53,553 nucleotides of DNA from Verrucomicrobiaceae bacterium (GCA_027489965.1 JAIXZA010000054.1:1-53553), one strand, 5' to 3'. Counted from the first letter of the stretch, positions 25,389 through 33,926 are shown. Numbers and translations are program-made. The notes: generated by a model from the letters alone, not told the origin.

Positions 25389-27788
25389 TTAAAGTTGGTC
25401 ACCACTCAGCCCGCTGTTTTCTGCGGACTGAGTGATCAGCTTGATGGCCTTTTGGCGCAGAAACACATGGCAAGCAAAGAGTGGGATGATTCCCAGTAGG
25501 CCCGTCCTTCCCATGGCTCGCACACGGGTCAGGCATCTGCTGTTTCCATGATACTCGGTGACGGTTAAATAAGTGATGGATAACCATGAGGTGAGGCTCA
25601 TCTCTAGATCATTCCGTTGCCAGCCGTCATCCATTTGGCATCTGCCGCCTTGGCTTTGAATGAGCAGGCGTAGCTCTTTCAAAAAGCGATCTCGTCCGGC
25701 GTGTTCTTCATTCCAGAAGGTTTGTTCCTCTAACGTGAGGCTCCAATGCTTCCGGCGGCTTGGGGGGCTGACTCCTTTCGGATGGGCTTGCCAGTGCGGC
25801 ATGACACGATACTCGATGAGTCCGAATAGACGAGATTGTTCCCGTTTAATCGGTTGCATAACATAGAGATAGAGAAGCTGAATCTGGCGAACGAAGCTCA
25901 AGGGGTGAGCTCGACTGGCCTCTTTTCGCATGCGCGCAAAAGCGGATGCGATCAAAGCTCCGAGGAGCACCAGGACCAGAAGCGGCATCTTGAATGCGGC
26001 CGCCAAAACGAGAAGGAGAAGCCCAAGGACACCGCTGAAAAGATCCAGGGTGCTTTGGGGGCTCTGTTGGTAGATGCCTTGAAAGAGACCGTTGCCCAAG
26101 GGGCCGTGATAAATGCTGCCCTCCACTGGGTTCGCGGTCGAAGCGGCATCACCATAGATGGCGCCACTCCAGCGCGCACCGCCGAGCCATCCAAACCGCT
26201 GGGTGTGTTTTTTCATGAGTAGCGCTTCAGCTTCTCCGTAACCACATTGTTGTCTTAGATAGTCACTTACTGTGTAGCGCCGGTGGTGCCAGACCATGGC
26301 GCCTGGAACAAAGCGCAAGCGTCCGCCGGCCTCGCGGAGTCTCCAGCAGATGTCCACGTCATCACCCGCAGCGCGATAGATTGGGTCAAAGCCGCCGATG
26401 GCCTCTAGGGCGCTTTTGCGGATCGCTAAATTACAGCCTGGGAGGTGCTCGGCCTCGATGTCAGTGATCAGGACATGGGCAGGCGCGCCAGGGGCGCAGG
26501 CCACGACAGACTCTGTTGGATTGCGTGCTGGGGGCGGGATGTTCGGCCCGCCGCATGCCACCCATTGGGGATCATCAAACCCGGCCGCTAAAAAGGATAG
26601 CCAGTCTTCATCGGCGATGCAGTCGTCGTCCGTGTAAGCCAAGATCTCGCCCCATGCCTCTTTTGCGCCGAGATTACGAGCCACACTCAGACCCGCATGA
26701 TCCTGTCGGATGTAGCGCACACTTGGGAAGGCCTTGGCAATGTCGGAGACCTCTTTGACCGATCCATCGTCGATCACGAGCACCTCGTAGTCTGGGTAGC
26801 TTAGAGATTGTAGGGAGCTCAAACAAGCATGCAGGGTAGCCGCGCCATTATAAGTGCAGACAATGACTGAGATCTTGGGCCCGCTCTCTAATAAGGGCGG
26901 TCGTTGCATGGGCTTAGTGATCAAGCGCCCGCGCCTGGCTATGTCGGTGATGCCGAACTGCCATCCTGTGACCTCTTCGCCACCACGGAACCATTCATCC
27001 GTGTAGCTGAACCAGATCGTGCCAGCCACAGCCGATTCAGCGCAGATTTGCTCAAACCACTGGCGCGTTTCTGTCTGCGCTGCCTCGCCATGCACCGCGG
27101 CATCAAGTCCAAACTCCGTGATCAGTAGGGGCTTATTGCCAGCTAGGTTATGCAGGCGTTGCAGATAGTTTTGAAAAGCGGCGGGCTGCTCCAGGTAAAC
27201 ATTCACCGCTAAAAAATCGGCATTTCGGGGGATCAGATATTCGGTGCTGGGATAGGTCGCGTAGCTGAACAGTTGGTTCGGCGAGCAGGCATGACCAACA
27301 TCAATGAGTTGCTCCAGAAACTGCTGCACACGCGGTGGCCCCATCCAGCGAACCAACGTTTTTTCGATCTCGTTACCGACCAGAAAGGCAACGACGCAGG
27401 GATGATCCCTCAAGCGAGTGACGGTTTCACGCACTCTGCCGATGATCTTTTCCTGCAAGGCCGAGTCTCTCAGGAAATCCACGTGATCCGTCCATGGGAT
27501 ACCCACGATCAAACGCAACCCCAGCCTTTGCGCCTCACTCAGCAGATGTTTACTCGGCGGATCATAGAGGCGGACGGTATCAAATTTTAGCGCCCAAAGA
27601 TGCTCTAGATCGCAGGTGAGTCGGCTATCCTCAGGGAAGGGGTCACCTGTCGCATTGGGGCGGAAAGGACCATAGCTGATGCCACGTAGCCGCACTTTTT
27701 CTTCGCCAACACGCAGAAATTTTCCAGACACTCTCAATCGCGCCTGAATCAAGGCAGCGTTTTGATCGAAAGTGGGGCGGGTCGGCAT
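25389..27788 (-). CDS. glycoside hydrolase-glycosyltransferase 2 fusion membrane protein
   Basis: From the ATG at 27788 (799 residues) the N-terminal ~290 residues form a TIM-barrel glycosidase of GH2/GH5 type: LRGISYGPFRPN, the acid/base in FLVGNEIEK, and the nucleophile in LLITEFGLDA. Residues ~305-560 are a GT-A family 2 transferase: ISVIVCTYNGAATL, VLVIDDGS, AYTDDDC as the DxD equivalent, and GDDVDICWRLREAG. Two hydrophobic segments then follow (LGLLLLVLAAAFKMPLLVLV), with a charged C-terminal domain. This order suggests a membrane-bound enzyme making and trimming a beta-glycan. The frame is open to a TTG at 27836 but the ATG at 27788 is preferred. It converges on yebC with 3 bp between stops. 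Confidence 0.87.
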   Translation of the reverse strand: MPTRPTFDQNAALIQARLRVSGKFLRVGEEKVRLRGISYGPFRPNATGDPFPEDSRLTCDLEHLWALKFDTVRLYDPPSKHLLSEAQRLGLRLIVGIPWTDHVDFLRDSALQEKIIGRVRETVTRLRDHPCVVAFLVGNEIEKTLVRWMGPPRVQQFLEQLIDVGHACSPNQLFSYATYPSTEYLIPRNADFLAVNVYLEQPAAFQNYLQRLHNLAGNKPLLITEFGLDAAVHGEAAQTETRQWFEQICAESAVAGTIWFSYTDEWFRGGEEVTGWQFGITDIARRGRLITKPMQRPPLLESGPKISVIVCTYNGAATLHACLSSLQSLSYPDYEVLVIDDGSVKEVSDIAKAFPSVRYIRQDHAGLSVARNLGAKEAWGEILAYTDDDCIADEDWLSFLAAGFDDPQWVACGGPNIPPPARNPTESVVACAPGAPAHVLITDIEAEHLPGCNLAIRKSALEAIGGFDPIYRAAGDDVDICWRLREAGGRLRFVPGAMVWHHRRYTVSDYLRQQCGYGEAEALLMKKHTQRFGWLGGARWSGAIYGDAASTANPVEGSIYHGPLGNGLFQGIYQQSPQSTLDLFSGVLGLLLLVLAAAFKMPLLVLVLLGALIASAFARMRKEASRAHPLSFVRQIQLLYLYVMQPIKREQSRLFGLIEYRVMPHWQAHPKGVSPPSRRKHWSLTLEEQTFWNEEHAGRDRFLKELRLLIQSQGGRCQMDDGWQRNDLEMSLTSWLSITYLTVTEYHGNSRCLTRVRAMGRTGLLGIIPLFACHVFLRQKAIKLITQSAENSGLSGDQL

Positions 27789-27941
27789 GGGAGGGTGAGG
27801 AAGCTCAGAGATGGCGTCTTCATGCCCGAGGCGCAAGGAAGAGCGCTAAGAGCCTGAATTTACCTTATTTTGACGCTCATTTCAGCTTCTGTGAAGAGCG
27901 CAGGTTGATTTCTGTGACAGTCTCGCCAATCTCGCCACCCC

Positions 27942-28874
27942 ATGAAAGACACACTGAAGGTTCTCAGCGGCACGGCTCACCCCGAGCTGGCTCATCTTAT
28001 CTGCAATAATCTAGGCATCAATCTCTGTGCCACTGAAGTCACGACCTTCCCCGATGGCGAAACGTTTGTGCAGATTCATGAGAACATTCGCGGTCGCGAC
28101 ATCTTTATCGTCCAGCCGACCTGCCCGCCGACCAATCAGAATCTCATGGAGATGCTCATCATGGTGGATGCCGTGAAGCGTGCCAGTGCGCACCGCATCA
28201 CCGCCGTGTTGCCATTTTATGGCTATGCACGTCAGGATCGTAAAGACCGTCCGCGTGTGCCCATCACCGCTAAGCTCGTGGCCAATCTACTCGTGGCCAG
28301 TGGTGTCAATCGTGTGCTGACCATGGATCTGCACGCCGGACAGATTCAGGGCTTCTTTGACATCCCCGTGGATCATCTCTACGCAGGTCCCGTGCTCATG
28401 AAGGCGATCAAGGAGCGCAACATTGAAGATCTCGTCGTCGTCTCCCCAGACGTCGGCGGCATCAAAATGACCCATGCTTATGCCAAAGCCCTGAAGGCCC
28501 CCATGGCCATTGTCGCTAAAAACCGCGTCAGTGCCGATGAAGTGGAGGCTCTTAATGTCATTGGTGACGTGAAAGGAAAAAATGTTTTATTGGTCGATGA
28601 CCTCACCGAAACCGCCGGCACACTCACCGCCGCTGCCGATTTACTTTTGAAGCACGGCGCAAAAAATATTTACGCAGGGGTTTCCCACGGCGTCCTGGGT
28701 GATAAGGGGCGTAGCCGCATCGCCAAATCCCCTATTATTGAGCTGTTTGCCACGAATTCAGTGCCTCAGGCGCACGGTGAAAAGGTCACCACTTTGGACA
28801 TTTCTCCTCTGCTCGCTCAGGCCATCCGGCGCATCCACGACAACGAGTCTGTCACTTCTCTCTTTGACATCTAG
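27942..28874 (+). CDS. prs: ribose-phosphate pyrophosphokinase
   Basis: The 310-residue protein is a classical class I PRPP synthase. The flexible/regulatory loop region YGYARQDRKDRPRVPITAKL, the Mg-binding HAGQIQGFF and the PRPP-binding loop VDDLTETAGTL are present. It makes PRPP from ribose-5-phosphate and ATP for nucleotide, His and Trp synthesis. It leads a row of housekeeping genes on the plus strand (rplY, pth, rpsF), a common order in many bacteria. Confidence 0.97.
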   Translation: MKDTLKVLSGTAHPELAHLICNNLGINLCATEVTTFPDGETFVQIHENIRGRDIFIVQPTCPPTNQNLMEMLIMVDAVKRASAHRITAVLPFYGYARQDRKDRPRVPITAKLVANLLVASGVNRVLTMDLHAGQIQGFFDIPVDHLYAGPVLMKAIKERNIEDLVVVSPDVGGIKMTHAYAKALKAPMAIVAKNRVSADEVEALNVIGDVKGKNVLLVDDLTETAGTLTAAADLLLKHGAKNIYAGVSHGVLGDKGRSRIAKSPIIELFATNSVPQAHGEKVTTLDISPLLAQAIRRIHDNESVTSLFDI

Positions 28875-28939
28875 AAACAGGCGTGTATTCTCGCCACCCT
28901 TTTTCCCCCAACTTCACTGTTCAGGAGAACTCACAGACC

Positions 28940-29602
28940 ATGGCTAAAATTCTCGATCTCAATCCCGAACCTCGCACTAGCGAAGGAACCGCTGCTGTTA
29001 AACGTCTGCGTAAAGCAGGCAGCATCCCCGCTGTCGTTTACGGCCGCAAAACTGCCGTCACAAACCTGCAGGTGGATAGCAAGACCTTCACTAAAATTCT
29101 CCAAAACAGCGCCTCGGACAACATCCTTGTCAGTCTGAAGATCGGTTCTGGCGAGCAGCTTGCTCTTGTGCAGGAAGTCCAGCACGACCACCTCAAAGGC
29201 GGCATCCTTCACGTGGATTTCCACGCGATCGCTATGGACGAAGAAATTCACGCTGAAGTTCCGGTTGAAACATCGGGTGAAGCGCCAGGCGTTAAATTCG
29301 GTGGTCTTGTCGAAATCATTCACCACACCCTCGAAGTGCGCTGCTTGCCGAAAGACCTGCCAGAAAGCATCTCCGTGGACGTCACCGCACTGCAAGTCGG
29401 CAAAAGCATCCACGTTGGCGAGGTCACCTACCCAGCAGGCGTCCGTCCGAAGCTTGCCGCTGACGTTGTCGTCCTCATGTGCGTTGAGCCTAAAGTCGAA
29501 GCTGAGCCAACTCCAGCTGAAGCTGCTGCCGCCGCCAAGGGTGCTCCAGCCGCCAAGGGTGCCGCAGCTCCTGCTGCAAAGGCCGCTCCTGCCAAGAAGT
29601 AA
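28940..29602 (+). CDS. rplY: 50S ribosomal protein L25/Ctc
   Basis: From the ATG at 28940 the 220-residue protein has the L25 domain (RTSEGTAAVKRLRKAGSIPA, then VVYGRKTAVTNLQV) that binds 5S rRNA and the TL5/CTC C-terminal beta domain (ending near YPAGVRPKLAADVVVLMCVE). An Ala/Pro/Lys-rich tail follows. A start at 28883 would add residues with no family match. The preceding AGGAGAAC is a good ribosome-binding site. It sits between prs and pth as in many genomes. Confidence 0.95.
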   Translation: MAKILDLNPEPRTSEGTAAVKRLRKAGSIPAVVYGRKTAVTNLQVDSKTFTKILQNSASDNILVSLKIGSGEQLALVQEVQHDHLKGGILHVDFHAIAMDEEIHAEVPVETSGEAPGVKFGGLVEIIHHTLEVRCLPKDLPESISVDVTALQVGKSIHVGEVTYPAGVRPKLAADVVVLMCVEPKVEAEPTPAEAAAAAKGAPAAKGAAAPAAKAAPAKK

Positions 29603-29629
29603 CCCCTCACTGGACTTTGACCGCCTGCG

Positions 29630-30247
29630 GTGCCCGCTGAAGACACATCCTCTAGCGACCCAGGCGGCCTGACTCCAAGACTAATCATCGGACTCGGCAA
29701 CCCTGGCATCGAATACCACGACACCCGTCACAACATTGGATTCATGGTTTTAGACGAGCTAGCCCGAAGATTTAAAGTTTCCTTCACTGAGGAGAAACGC
29801 TGGCACGGGCTCGTGGCCAAGCTCCCCTCAGGCTGGCTTTTAAAGCCAATGACTTACATGAATGACAGTGGCCGCAGTGTGCGGGCTCTTTCCCAGTTCT
29901 ACAAAGTCACGCCTGAAGAGACGCTGACGATCTACGATGACGTCGATCTCACGCTCGGCCGCATGAGACTGCGCCTGGCTGGATCTGCGGGTGGTCATAA
30001 TGGCATTAAGTCCATGATCAGCACACTCGGCACTCAATCCTTCCCCCGTCTCAAGTTGGGCATCTCAAACGATTCGGGGCGCCCAGGTGGTGATCGACTC
30101 GTCGGACACGTCCTCGGTAAATTTCGCGAAGAAGAACGCCCCACGGTCCAGATTGTTATCGAGCGCGCCGCAGATGCGGTCATACGCTCCTTGCAAACCA
30201 GCCTTGGAGCTGCGATGAACCTCTTCAACCGCAACGAATCTCTCTAA
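29630..30247 (+). CDS. pth: peptidyl-tRNA hydrolase
   Basis: The 205-residue protein has IIGLGNPGIEYHDTRHNIGF with the catalytic His in the TRHN motif, KPMTYMNDSGRSV with the conserved Asn, the Asp of LTIYDDVDL, and GGHNGIKSMI for tRNA binding. It recycles peptidyl-tRNAs released from stalled ribosomes. The start is a GTG; the first 16 residues precede the family core and a shorter start cannot be excluded. Confidence 0.95.
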   Translation: MPAEDTSSSDPGGLTPRLIIGLGNPGIEYHDTRHNIGFMVLDELARRFKVSFTEEKRWHGLVAKLPSGWLLKPMTYMNDSGRSVRALSQFYKVTPEETLTIYDDVDLTLGRMRLRLAGSAGGHNGIKSMISTLGTQSFPRLKLGISNDSGRPGGDRLVGHVLGKFREEERPTVQIVIERAADAVIRSLQTSLGAAMNLFNRNESL

Positions 30248-30266
30248 ACCAAACCTCCACATCAAG

Positions 30267-30587
30267 ATGAAACGCAAATACGAAGCCATGATTGTCCTCG
30301 ACATGAAGGGCAAAGAAGAAACCGTCGAACAACTCGTCACTGGCATCAGCCGCGACTTCGAAAAATCTGGCGCCAAGCTCGAACAGATCGACCACCTTGG
30401 CAAACGTCAGTTCCCCTTCAGCCCACGTCACGTGACCAGCGGTTACTTCGTGAACTTCCAGATTGAAGCCGACGGCGCAGCCCTCGATTCTGTCCGTGGT
30501 AAGCTCGTCCTAAACGAAAACGTTTATCAGCAGTATTACCAGCGCATCGACATCAAGGAAAAAGGTAAGGCCAAAGCCAAAGCCTAA
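30267..30587 (+). CDS. rpsF: 30S ribosomal protein S6
   Basis: A 106-residue S6 protein: YEAMIVLDMKGKEETVEQLV at the N-terminus, then the GAKLEQIDHLGKRQFPFSPR strand with the conserved GKR, and a Lys/Ala-rich tail. It binds S18 on the platform of the 30S subunit. The usual partners rpsR, ssb and rplI do not follow; instead there is a terminator and a 1.7-kb insert before rpsB. Confidence 0.95.
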   Translation: MKRKYEAMIVLDMKGKEETVEQLVTGISRDFEKSGAKLEQIDHLGKRQFPFSPRHVTSGYFVNFQIEADGAALDSVRGKLVLNENVYQQYYQRIDIKEKGKAKAKA

Positions 30588-30614
30588 TTTTCCAGAGATC
30601 GCCTCAACGCCTTT

Positions 30615-30657
30615 AAAACCTGATTTGTCGGAACGTCTGTTCTGCAAATCAGGTTTT
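30615..30657 (+). terminator. intrinsic terminator after rpsF
   Basis: AAAACCTGATTTG pairs perfectly with CAAATCAGGTTTT and a T6 run closes it. It ends the prs-rplY-pth-rpsF unit. Confidence 0.9.
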
Positions 30658-30787
30658 TTGTTGAGGGTGTTGACGTTTTGTAAACCGTCCGCCTAGCTGG
30701 CCCAAGGAAGGCTTCGTTTAAGCTTCATCCTGCCGTGGATTGTCGGTTATGCGCTGCTAGGTCTGTCAGTGGAGCGCGGTTGATTGA

Positions 30788-30817
30788 CAGGATTAACAAG
30801 AAAACAGGATTAACAGG
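30788..30817. repeat. dispersed CAGGATTAACAAG repeat, copy 3
   Basis: CAGGATTAACAAGAAAAC followed by AGGATTAACAGG. It matches 2367-2398 almost base for base. Confidence 0.7.
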
Positions 30818-30867
30818 AATCAGTTCTGGCCTGTAAATTGGGCTGCCTGTTGTTTGTGACCGTAATG

Positions 30868-31046
30868 AATCTGATATTCGGACGAAAATATCAGTTCGCT
30901 CAAAAAGCTAAATTATTCACTCGGCTTAGTGAAATGAAGCTAAAGACGAAACCCATGCGACCGTTGACTTTCCAGGCCAAAATCGTCACTCTGCAGGAAT
31001 GAAATATCAGCGCGGCTGATATTGAATCACACTCATCATACTGTTC
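30868..31046 (+). other. putative orphan integron attI site
   Basis: This 179-bp non-coding stretch is homologous along its length to 53251-53439, the region just upstream of intI. Shared landmarks in order: AATCTGATATTC, GACGAAAATATC-like, ACGAAAC-CAT, ACCGTTGACTTT, CAGGC, AAATCGTCA, and a 32-base block (31002-31033) identical in both and containing the palindrome ATCAGCGCGGCTGAT. Both end with ATACTGTTC and then diverge completely, as expected where a cassette is joined at G/TT (31043). CTGATATT (30871-30878) and AATATCAG (30887-30894) form an outer inverted repeat. No integrase gene is beside this copy. Confidence 0.6.
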
Positions 31047-31055
31047 TCTCAGAAA

Positions 31056-31544
31056 ATGCCAATAGTCCTTGTCCAAGGTGATTTGCTAGATCAAGACGTC
31101 CAAGTGATCGTCAATGCCTGGAATCGGAATCTGGTTCCTTGGTGGCTTCTTCTCCCACAAGGCATCTCGGGCGCAATCAAGAAGCGTGGTGGCCTTGCCC
31201 CGTTCAAAGAACTCAGGAAGTTTGGAGTGCTGCCTCTCGGTGGTGCGGCAGTTACCAGTGCGGGACGACTTCCGTTTAAGTCCATCATTCATGTTGCGGG
31301 AATCGGGCATGATTGGAGATCGTCAGAGGCATCGATTAGAGGATCGGTGCGGTCTGCCATATCACAGGCACAGGAACACGGTTTCGAGTCGATCGGATTT
31401 CCTTTGATTGGAGCTGGAACAGGTGGCGGATCTCCCGATAAGGTTGAGGCGATGATACGTGAGGAGATCGAACGATCTGGCTACACTGGGCGCGCCGTGA
31501 TTGTCCGCTATGCCGAAAAGAGGAGAGAACAAGCCGCGACATGA
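31056..31544 (+). CDS. macro-domain protein (putative integron cassette gene)
   Basis: The 162-residue protein is a single macro domain that binds ADP-ribose or its derivatives. Diagnostic blocks are VQGDLLDQDVQVIVNAWNRN, PQGISGAIKKRGG, GGAAVTSAGRLPFKSIIHVA and SIGFPLIGAGTGGGSPDK. Known roles are ADP-ribosyl hydrolysis (as in DarG-type antitoxins) or O-acetyl-ADP-ribose deacetylation. The ATG lies only 9 bases after the putative attI boundary and the stop overlaps an attC-like repeat, which together look like an integron gene cassette. Confidence 0.88.
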   Translation: MPIVLVQGDLLDQDVQVIVNAWNRNLVPWWLLLPQGISGAIKKRGGLAPFKELRKFGVLPLGGAAVTSAGRLPFKSIIHVAGIGHDWRSSEASIRGSVRSAISQAQEHGFESIGFPLIGAGTGGGSPDKVEAMIREEIERSGYTGRAVIVRYAEKRREQAAT

Positions 31545-31650
31545 CAACCCCTACCAGCCGCCCTGTTTCGATGGTCTTCCGTAGCTCCAACCCAAACCCG
31601 TGATCGACGTGCGCTCCCGCTGGTAGGGGTGCATGCGCTCATCGTTGTCT
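31541..31650 (+). other. attC-like inverted-repeat site after the macro gene
   Basis: ACCCCTACCAGC (31547-31558) and GCTGGTAGGGGT (31619-31630) form a perfect 12-bp inverted repeat with a 60-base loop. Just outside are GACAAC (31543-31548) and GTTGTC (31644-31649), also complementary and carrying AAC/GTT cores. The repeat overlaps the stop codon of the macro gene, as attC sites usually do, and is about 110 bp long. The R-box consensus RYYYAAC / GTTRRRY is not fully met and the right-hand spacer is long, so a folded terminator-like structure is the alternative. Confidence 0.4.
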
Positions 31651-31661
31651 GGAAAAGAAGA

Positions 31662-32027
31662 ATGAGGAAACGGCTTATTTCCCAAATAGTTATTTTGACC
31701 GTCATTCATATAATTATGACGATCGGCTCAGTGATGCTCTCATTCGGTTCAGGAATGGAGTCGTTCGATAATCAAGACTATCAACCGTCAATGATCGGGC
31801 GCACAGCAGATCACCTTGCAGGGATTCTCATACAGCCTGCCATGTCTCTCTGGACTCCGTGGATGAGTAAGAATATGTCAAATATGCTGGAGTGGGGATT
31901 CTTTATCGCGAATAGCATGCTTTGGGGCGCTGTTTTAGCTTTTCTGATCAATGCGACAGCTTTGAGAATGAAAAGAAAATCAGACAACAAGACGTGGAAT
32001 GCAGCCGACGACAACGCCCCTCTTTGA
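31662..32027 (+). CDS. small membrane protein of unknown function (putative cassette gene)
   Basis: From the ATG at 31662, preceded by GGAAAAGAAG, the 121-residue protein has a basic start (MRKRLISQ), a first hydrophobic segment (IVILTVIHIIMTIGSVMLSF), a second amphipathic stretch (AGILIQPAMSLW) and a third hydrophobic segment (FFIANSMLWGAVLAFLINAT), ending in a charged tail. No family was recognised. It starts 17 bases after the attC-like boundary of the macro gene. A start at 31629 would lie inside that site and is not preferred. Confidence 0.6.
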   Translation: MRKRLISQIVILTVIHIIMTIGSVMLSFGSGMESFDNQDYQPSMIGRTADHLAGILIQPAMSLWTPWMSKNMSNMLEWGFFIANSMLWGAVLAFLINATALRMKRKSDNKTWNAADDNAPL

Positions 32028-32062
32028 ATTCAGACTCGCCACTGCCGGCGCATCCGTTCTAA
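32010..32062 (+). other. possible second attC-like site
   Basis: GACAACGCCCC (from 32010) overlaps the end of the membrane-protein gene and parallels GACAACCCC of the first site. GGCGCATCC-GTTCTAA (about 32047-32062) parallels CGCTCATC-GTTGTC. A G/TT boundary would be at 32056. Pairing between halves is weak (AACGCC with GGCG...GTT). Confidence 0.25.
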
Positions 32063-32357
32063 CGTTCTGCAAGAAAATGAATCCTCTCTACGACGGCAAA
32101 CCCCTACTTCGACTGATGCCAATGAAGGCGAGCATTAAAGGGTGCCTTGCCGCGATGAGGCGGATGCCATTTCTGGCGTAAAAATCACTTGCTGCCTAGG
32201 GCTTCTCCTTTACCATGTCCGCCCTTCTGAACGGCATTGTGCCGAACAGGAGACTTCATTAAACCAAAATTGCCGGTCTCCCGGATCAAGGCTCACTGCC
32301 TTGAGCGCACGTTCCCTGAACTTTGCGTGCGGAAGATTAGCCCCCTGAAAATACTAC
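32063..32357. other. region between the cassette-like insert and rpsB
   Basis: An ATG at 32077 opens a 34-codon frame to 32181 with no recognisable product. The remaining ~175 bp must hold the rpsB promoter and leader. I found no clear promoter hexamers or leader peptide. Confidence 0.4.
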
Positions 32358-33047
32358 ATGTCACAGATCCTCGCCGAACTCGTCGAAGCCGGAGTCCACT
32401 TCGGTCACCAAACCAAGCGTTGGAACCCAAAGATGAAGCCATTCATCTTGGATACCCGCAATCAGATCCACATCCTCAACATCGAGGAAACCGTCAAGCA
32501 GATCGACACCGCTGCTGAATTCCTGGCCGACCTCGCCCGCAAGGGTAAGCGCATCCTCTTCGTGGGTTGCAAGCGCCAAGCTCAAGAAGCCATCCGTGAA
32601 GCTGCAGACGCCTGCGGTCAATTTTATGTCAATCATCGCTGGCTCGGTGGCACCTTGACGAATCTCGAAACCATCCGCAAGAGCGTTGCCCGCCTTTGCT
32701 ACCTGGAAGAGATCGAAAAGAAGCCTGAGTTCAAACTCATGTCCAAGAAGGAACTCGCCAGCCTGAACCGCGAGCGTATCAAGCTTGAGCGCAATCTTCG
32801 TGGCGTTCGTGGCATGGAAAAGTTCCCTGACGCTGTCGTCATCGTGGACAGCGCCCGTGAGCACATCGCTGTTCATGAGTCCCGCCGCCTCGGCATCCCG
32901 ATTGTGGCTCTGGTCGATACCAATGCCGACCCGAACATCATCGATTACCCAATCGCTGCGAATGATGACGCTATCCGCTCCATCCGCATCATTCTCCAGA
33001 AGCTCATCGATCCTGTGATCGTGGCGACTGCAGATCTGAAGAAATAA
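32358..33047 (+). CDS. rpsB: 30S ribosomal protein S2
   Basis: The 229-residue protein shows the S2 signatures [56 protein letters not shown] and [30 protein letters not shown] C-terminal core. It is followed 25 bp later by tsf, the nearly universal order. Expression is often autoregulated by S2 through the mRNA leader; no such structure was identified here. Confidence 0.97.
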   Translation: MSQILAELVEAGVHFGHQTKRWNPKMKPFILDTRNQIHILNIEETVKQIDTAAEFLADLARKGKRILFVGCKRQAQEAIREAADACGQFYVNHRWLGGTLTNLETIRKSVARLCYLEEIEKKPEFKLMSKKELASLNRERIKLERNLRGVRGMEKFPDAVVIVDSAREHIAVHESRRLGIPIVALVDTNADPNIIDYPIAANDDAIRSIRIILQKLIDPVIVATADLKK

Positions 33048-33072
33048 TCTCCACCCTTTTATTCACTGATCT

Positions 33073-33672
33073 ATGGCTGAAATTTCCGCTAAAATCGTTA
33101 TGGCCCTGCGTGAGAAGACCAACGCAGGCATGATGGAGTGCAAAGCTGCCCTGAAGGAAGCCGAAGGCGACCTGGAAAAGGCAGAAATCATCCTCCGCAA
33201 AAAAGGCACCATCAAGGCTGAGAAAAAAGCCGATCGCCAGACCAAGGAAGGCATCATCGCTTCTTACATTCACATGGCAGGCCGTATCGGCGTGCTCATC
33301 GAAGTGAATTGCGAGACTGACTTCGTGGCACGTAATGAGAACTTCCAAGCTTTTGTGAAGGACATCTCCCTCCACATCGCTGCTGCGAATCCGAAGTTCC
33401 TCGGACGTGAAGAAATCCCAGAAAGCCACTTGGCCAAGGAGCGCGAAATCGCCACCGACCAAGTCAAAGGCAAGCCAGAAGCTATCGCTGAGAAGATCAT
33501 TCAAGGTAAGATCGACAAGATCTTCTCCGACCAATGCCTGCTCGAGCAAGCCTTCATCAAGAATCCTGATCAGACCGTGGGTGACTACGTGAAGAGCAAG
33601 ATCTCTGAGCTGGGTGAAAACCTCGTCGTGCGCCGTTTCGTGCGTTACGCCGTGGGTGAAGACCTTGCCTAG
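33073..33672 (+). CDS. tsf: elongation factor Ts
   Basis: A 199-residue EF-Ts: N-terminal UBA-like module (ALREKTNAGMMECKAALKEA), the core motif NCETDFVARNENFQAFVKDI whose TDFVARN loop displaces Mg from EF-Tu, and a C-terminal FVRYAVGEDLA. At 199 residues it is the short form with one half of the dimerisation repeat, as in Thermus, rather than the ~280-residue Escherichia form. It is the nucleotide exchange factor of EF-Tu and is followed by a strong terminator. Confidence 0.96.
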   Translation: MAEISAKIVMALREKTNAGMMECKAALKEAEGDLEKAEIILRKKGTIKAEKKADRQTKEGIIASYIHMAGRIGVLIEVNCETDFVARNENFQAFVKDISLHIAAANPKFLGREEIPESHLAKEREIATDQVKGKPEAIAEKIIQGKIDKIFSDQCLLEQAFIKNPDQTVGDYVKSKISELGENLVVRRFVRYAVGEDLA

Positions 33673-33695
33673 GACTTCCTAAACCAGACCTTTTG

Positions 33696-33723
33696 AGGGC
33701 GGACGTCATGTCCGCCCTTTTTT
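33696..33723 (+). terminator. intrinsic terminator after tsf
   Basis: AGGGCGGAC pairs with GTCCGCCCT around GTCAT, then a T6 run. The following ~200 bp to 33926 show no gene I can support. Confidence 0.93.
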
Positions 33724-33926
33724 GTGGGCTGGCGTAGGTTGGGAATGTTTGGCGGGAAAACGGGTGGATGACACTCGCGAACGCAATCGCCGACCTTCCC
33801 GATTGGATTGGCAGCGTCGTTGGTCTTGTGAACTCTGCACCTCCAAAGAGAGTCGGGAAGGCCCGCGACTATCTCTTTCATGTATTCGTTCTTTCACCGC
33901 GCCAGCCATTCCCAACCTACAACTCG

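Noticed and set aside
30868..31046. Simple REP-like repeat explanation for the 180-bp element
   Set aside because: Length, single mate located exactly at the intI upstream site, and sharp divergence at GTTC favour attI; still the main alternative.
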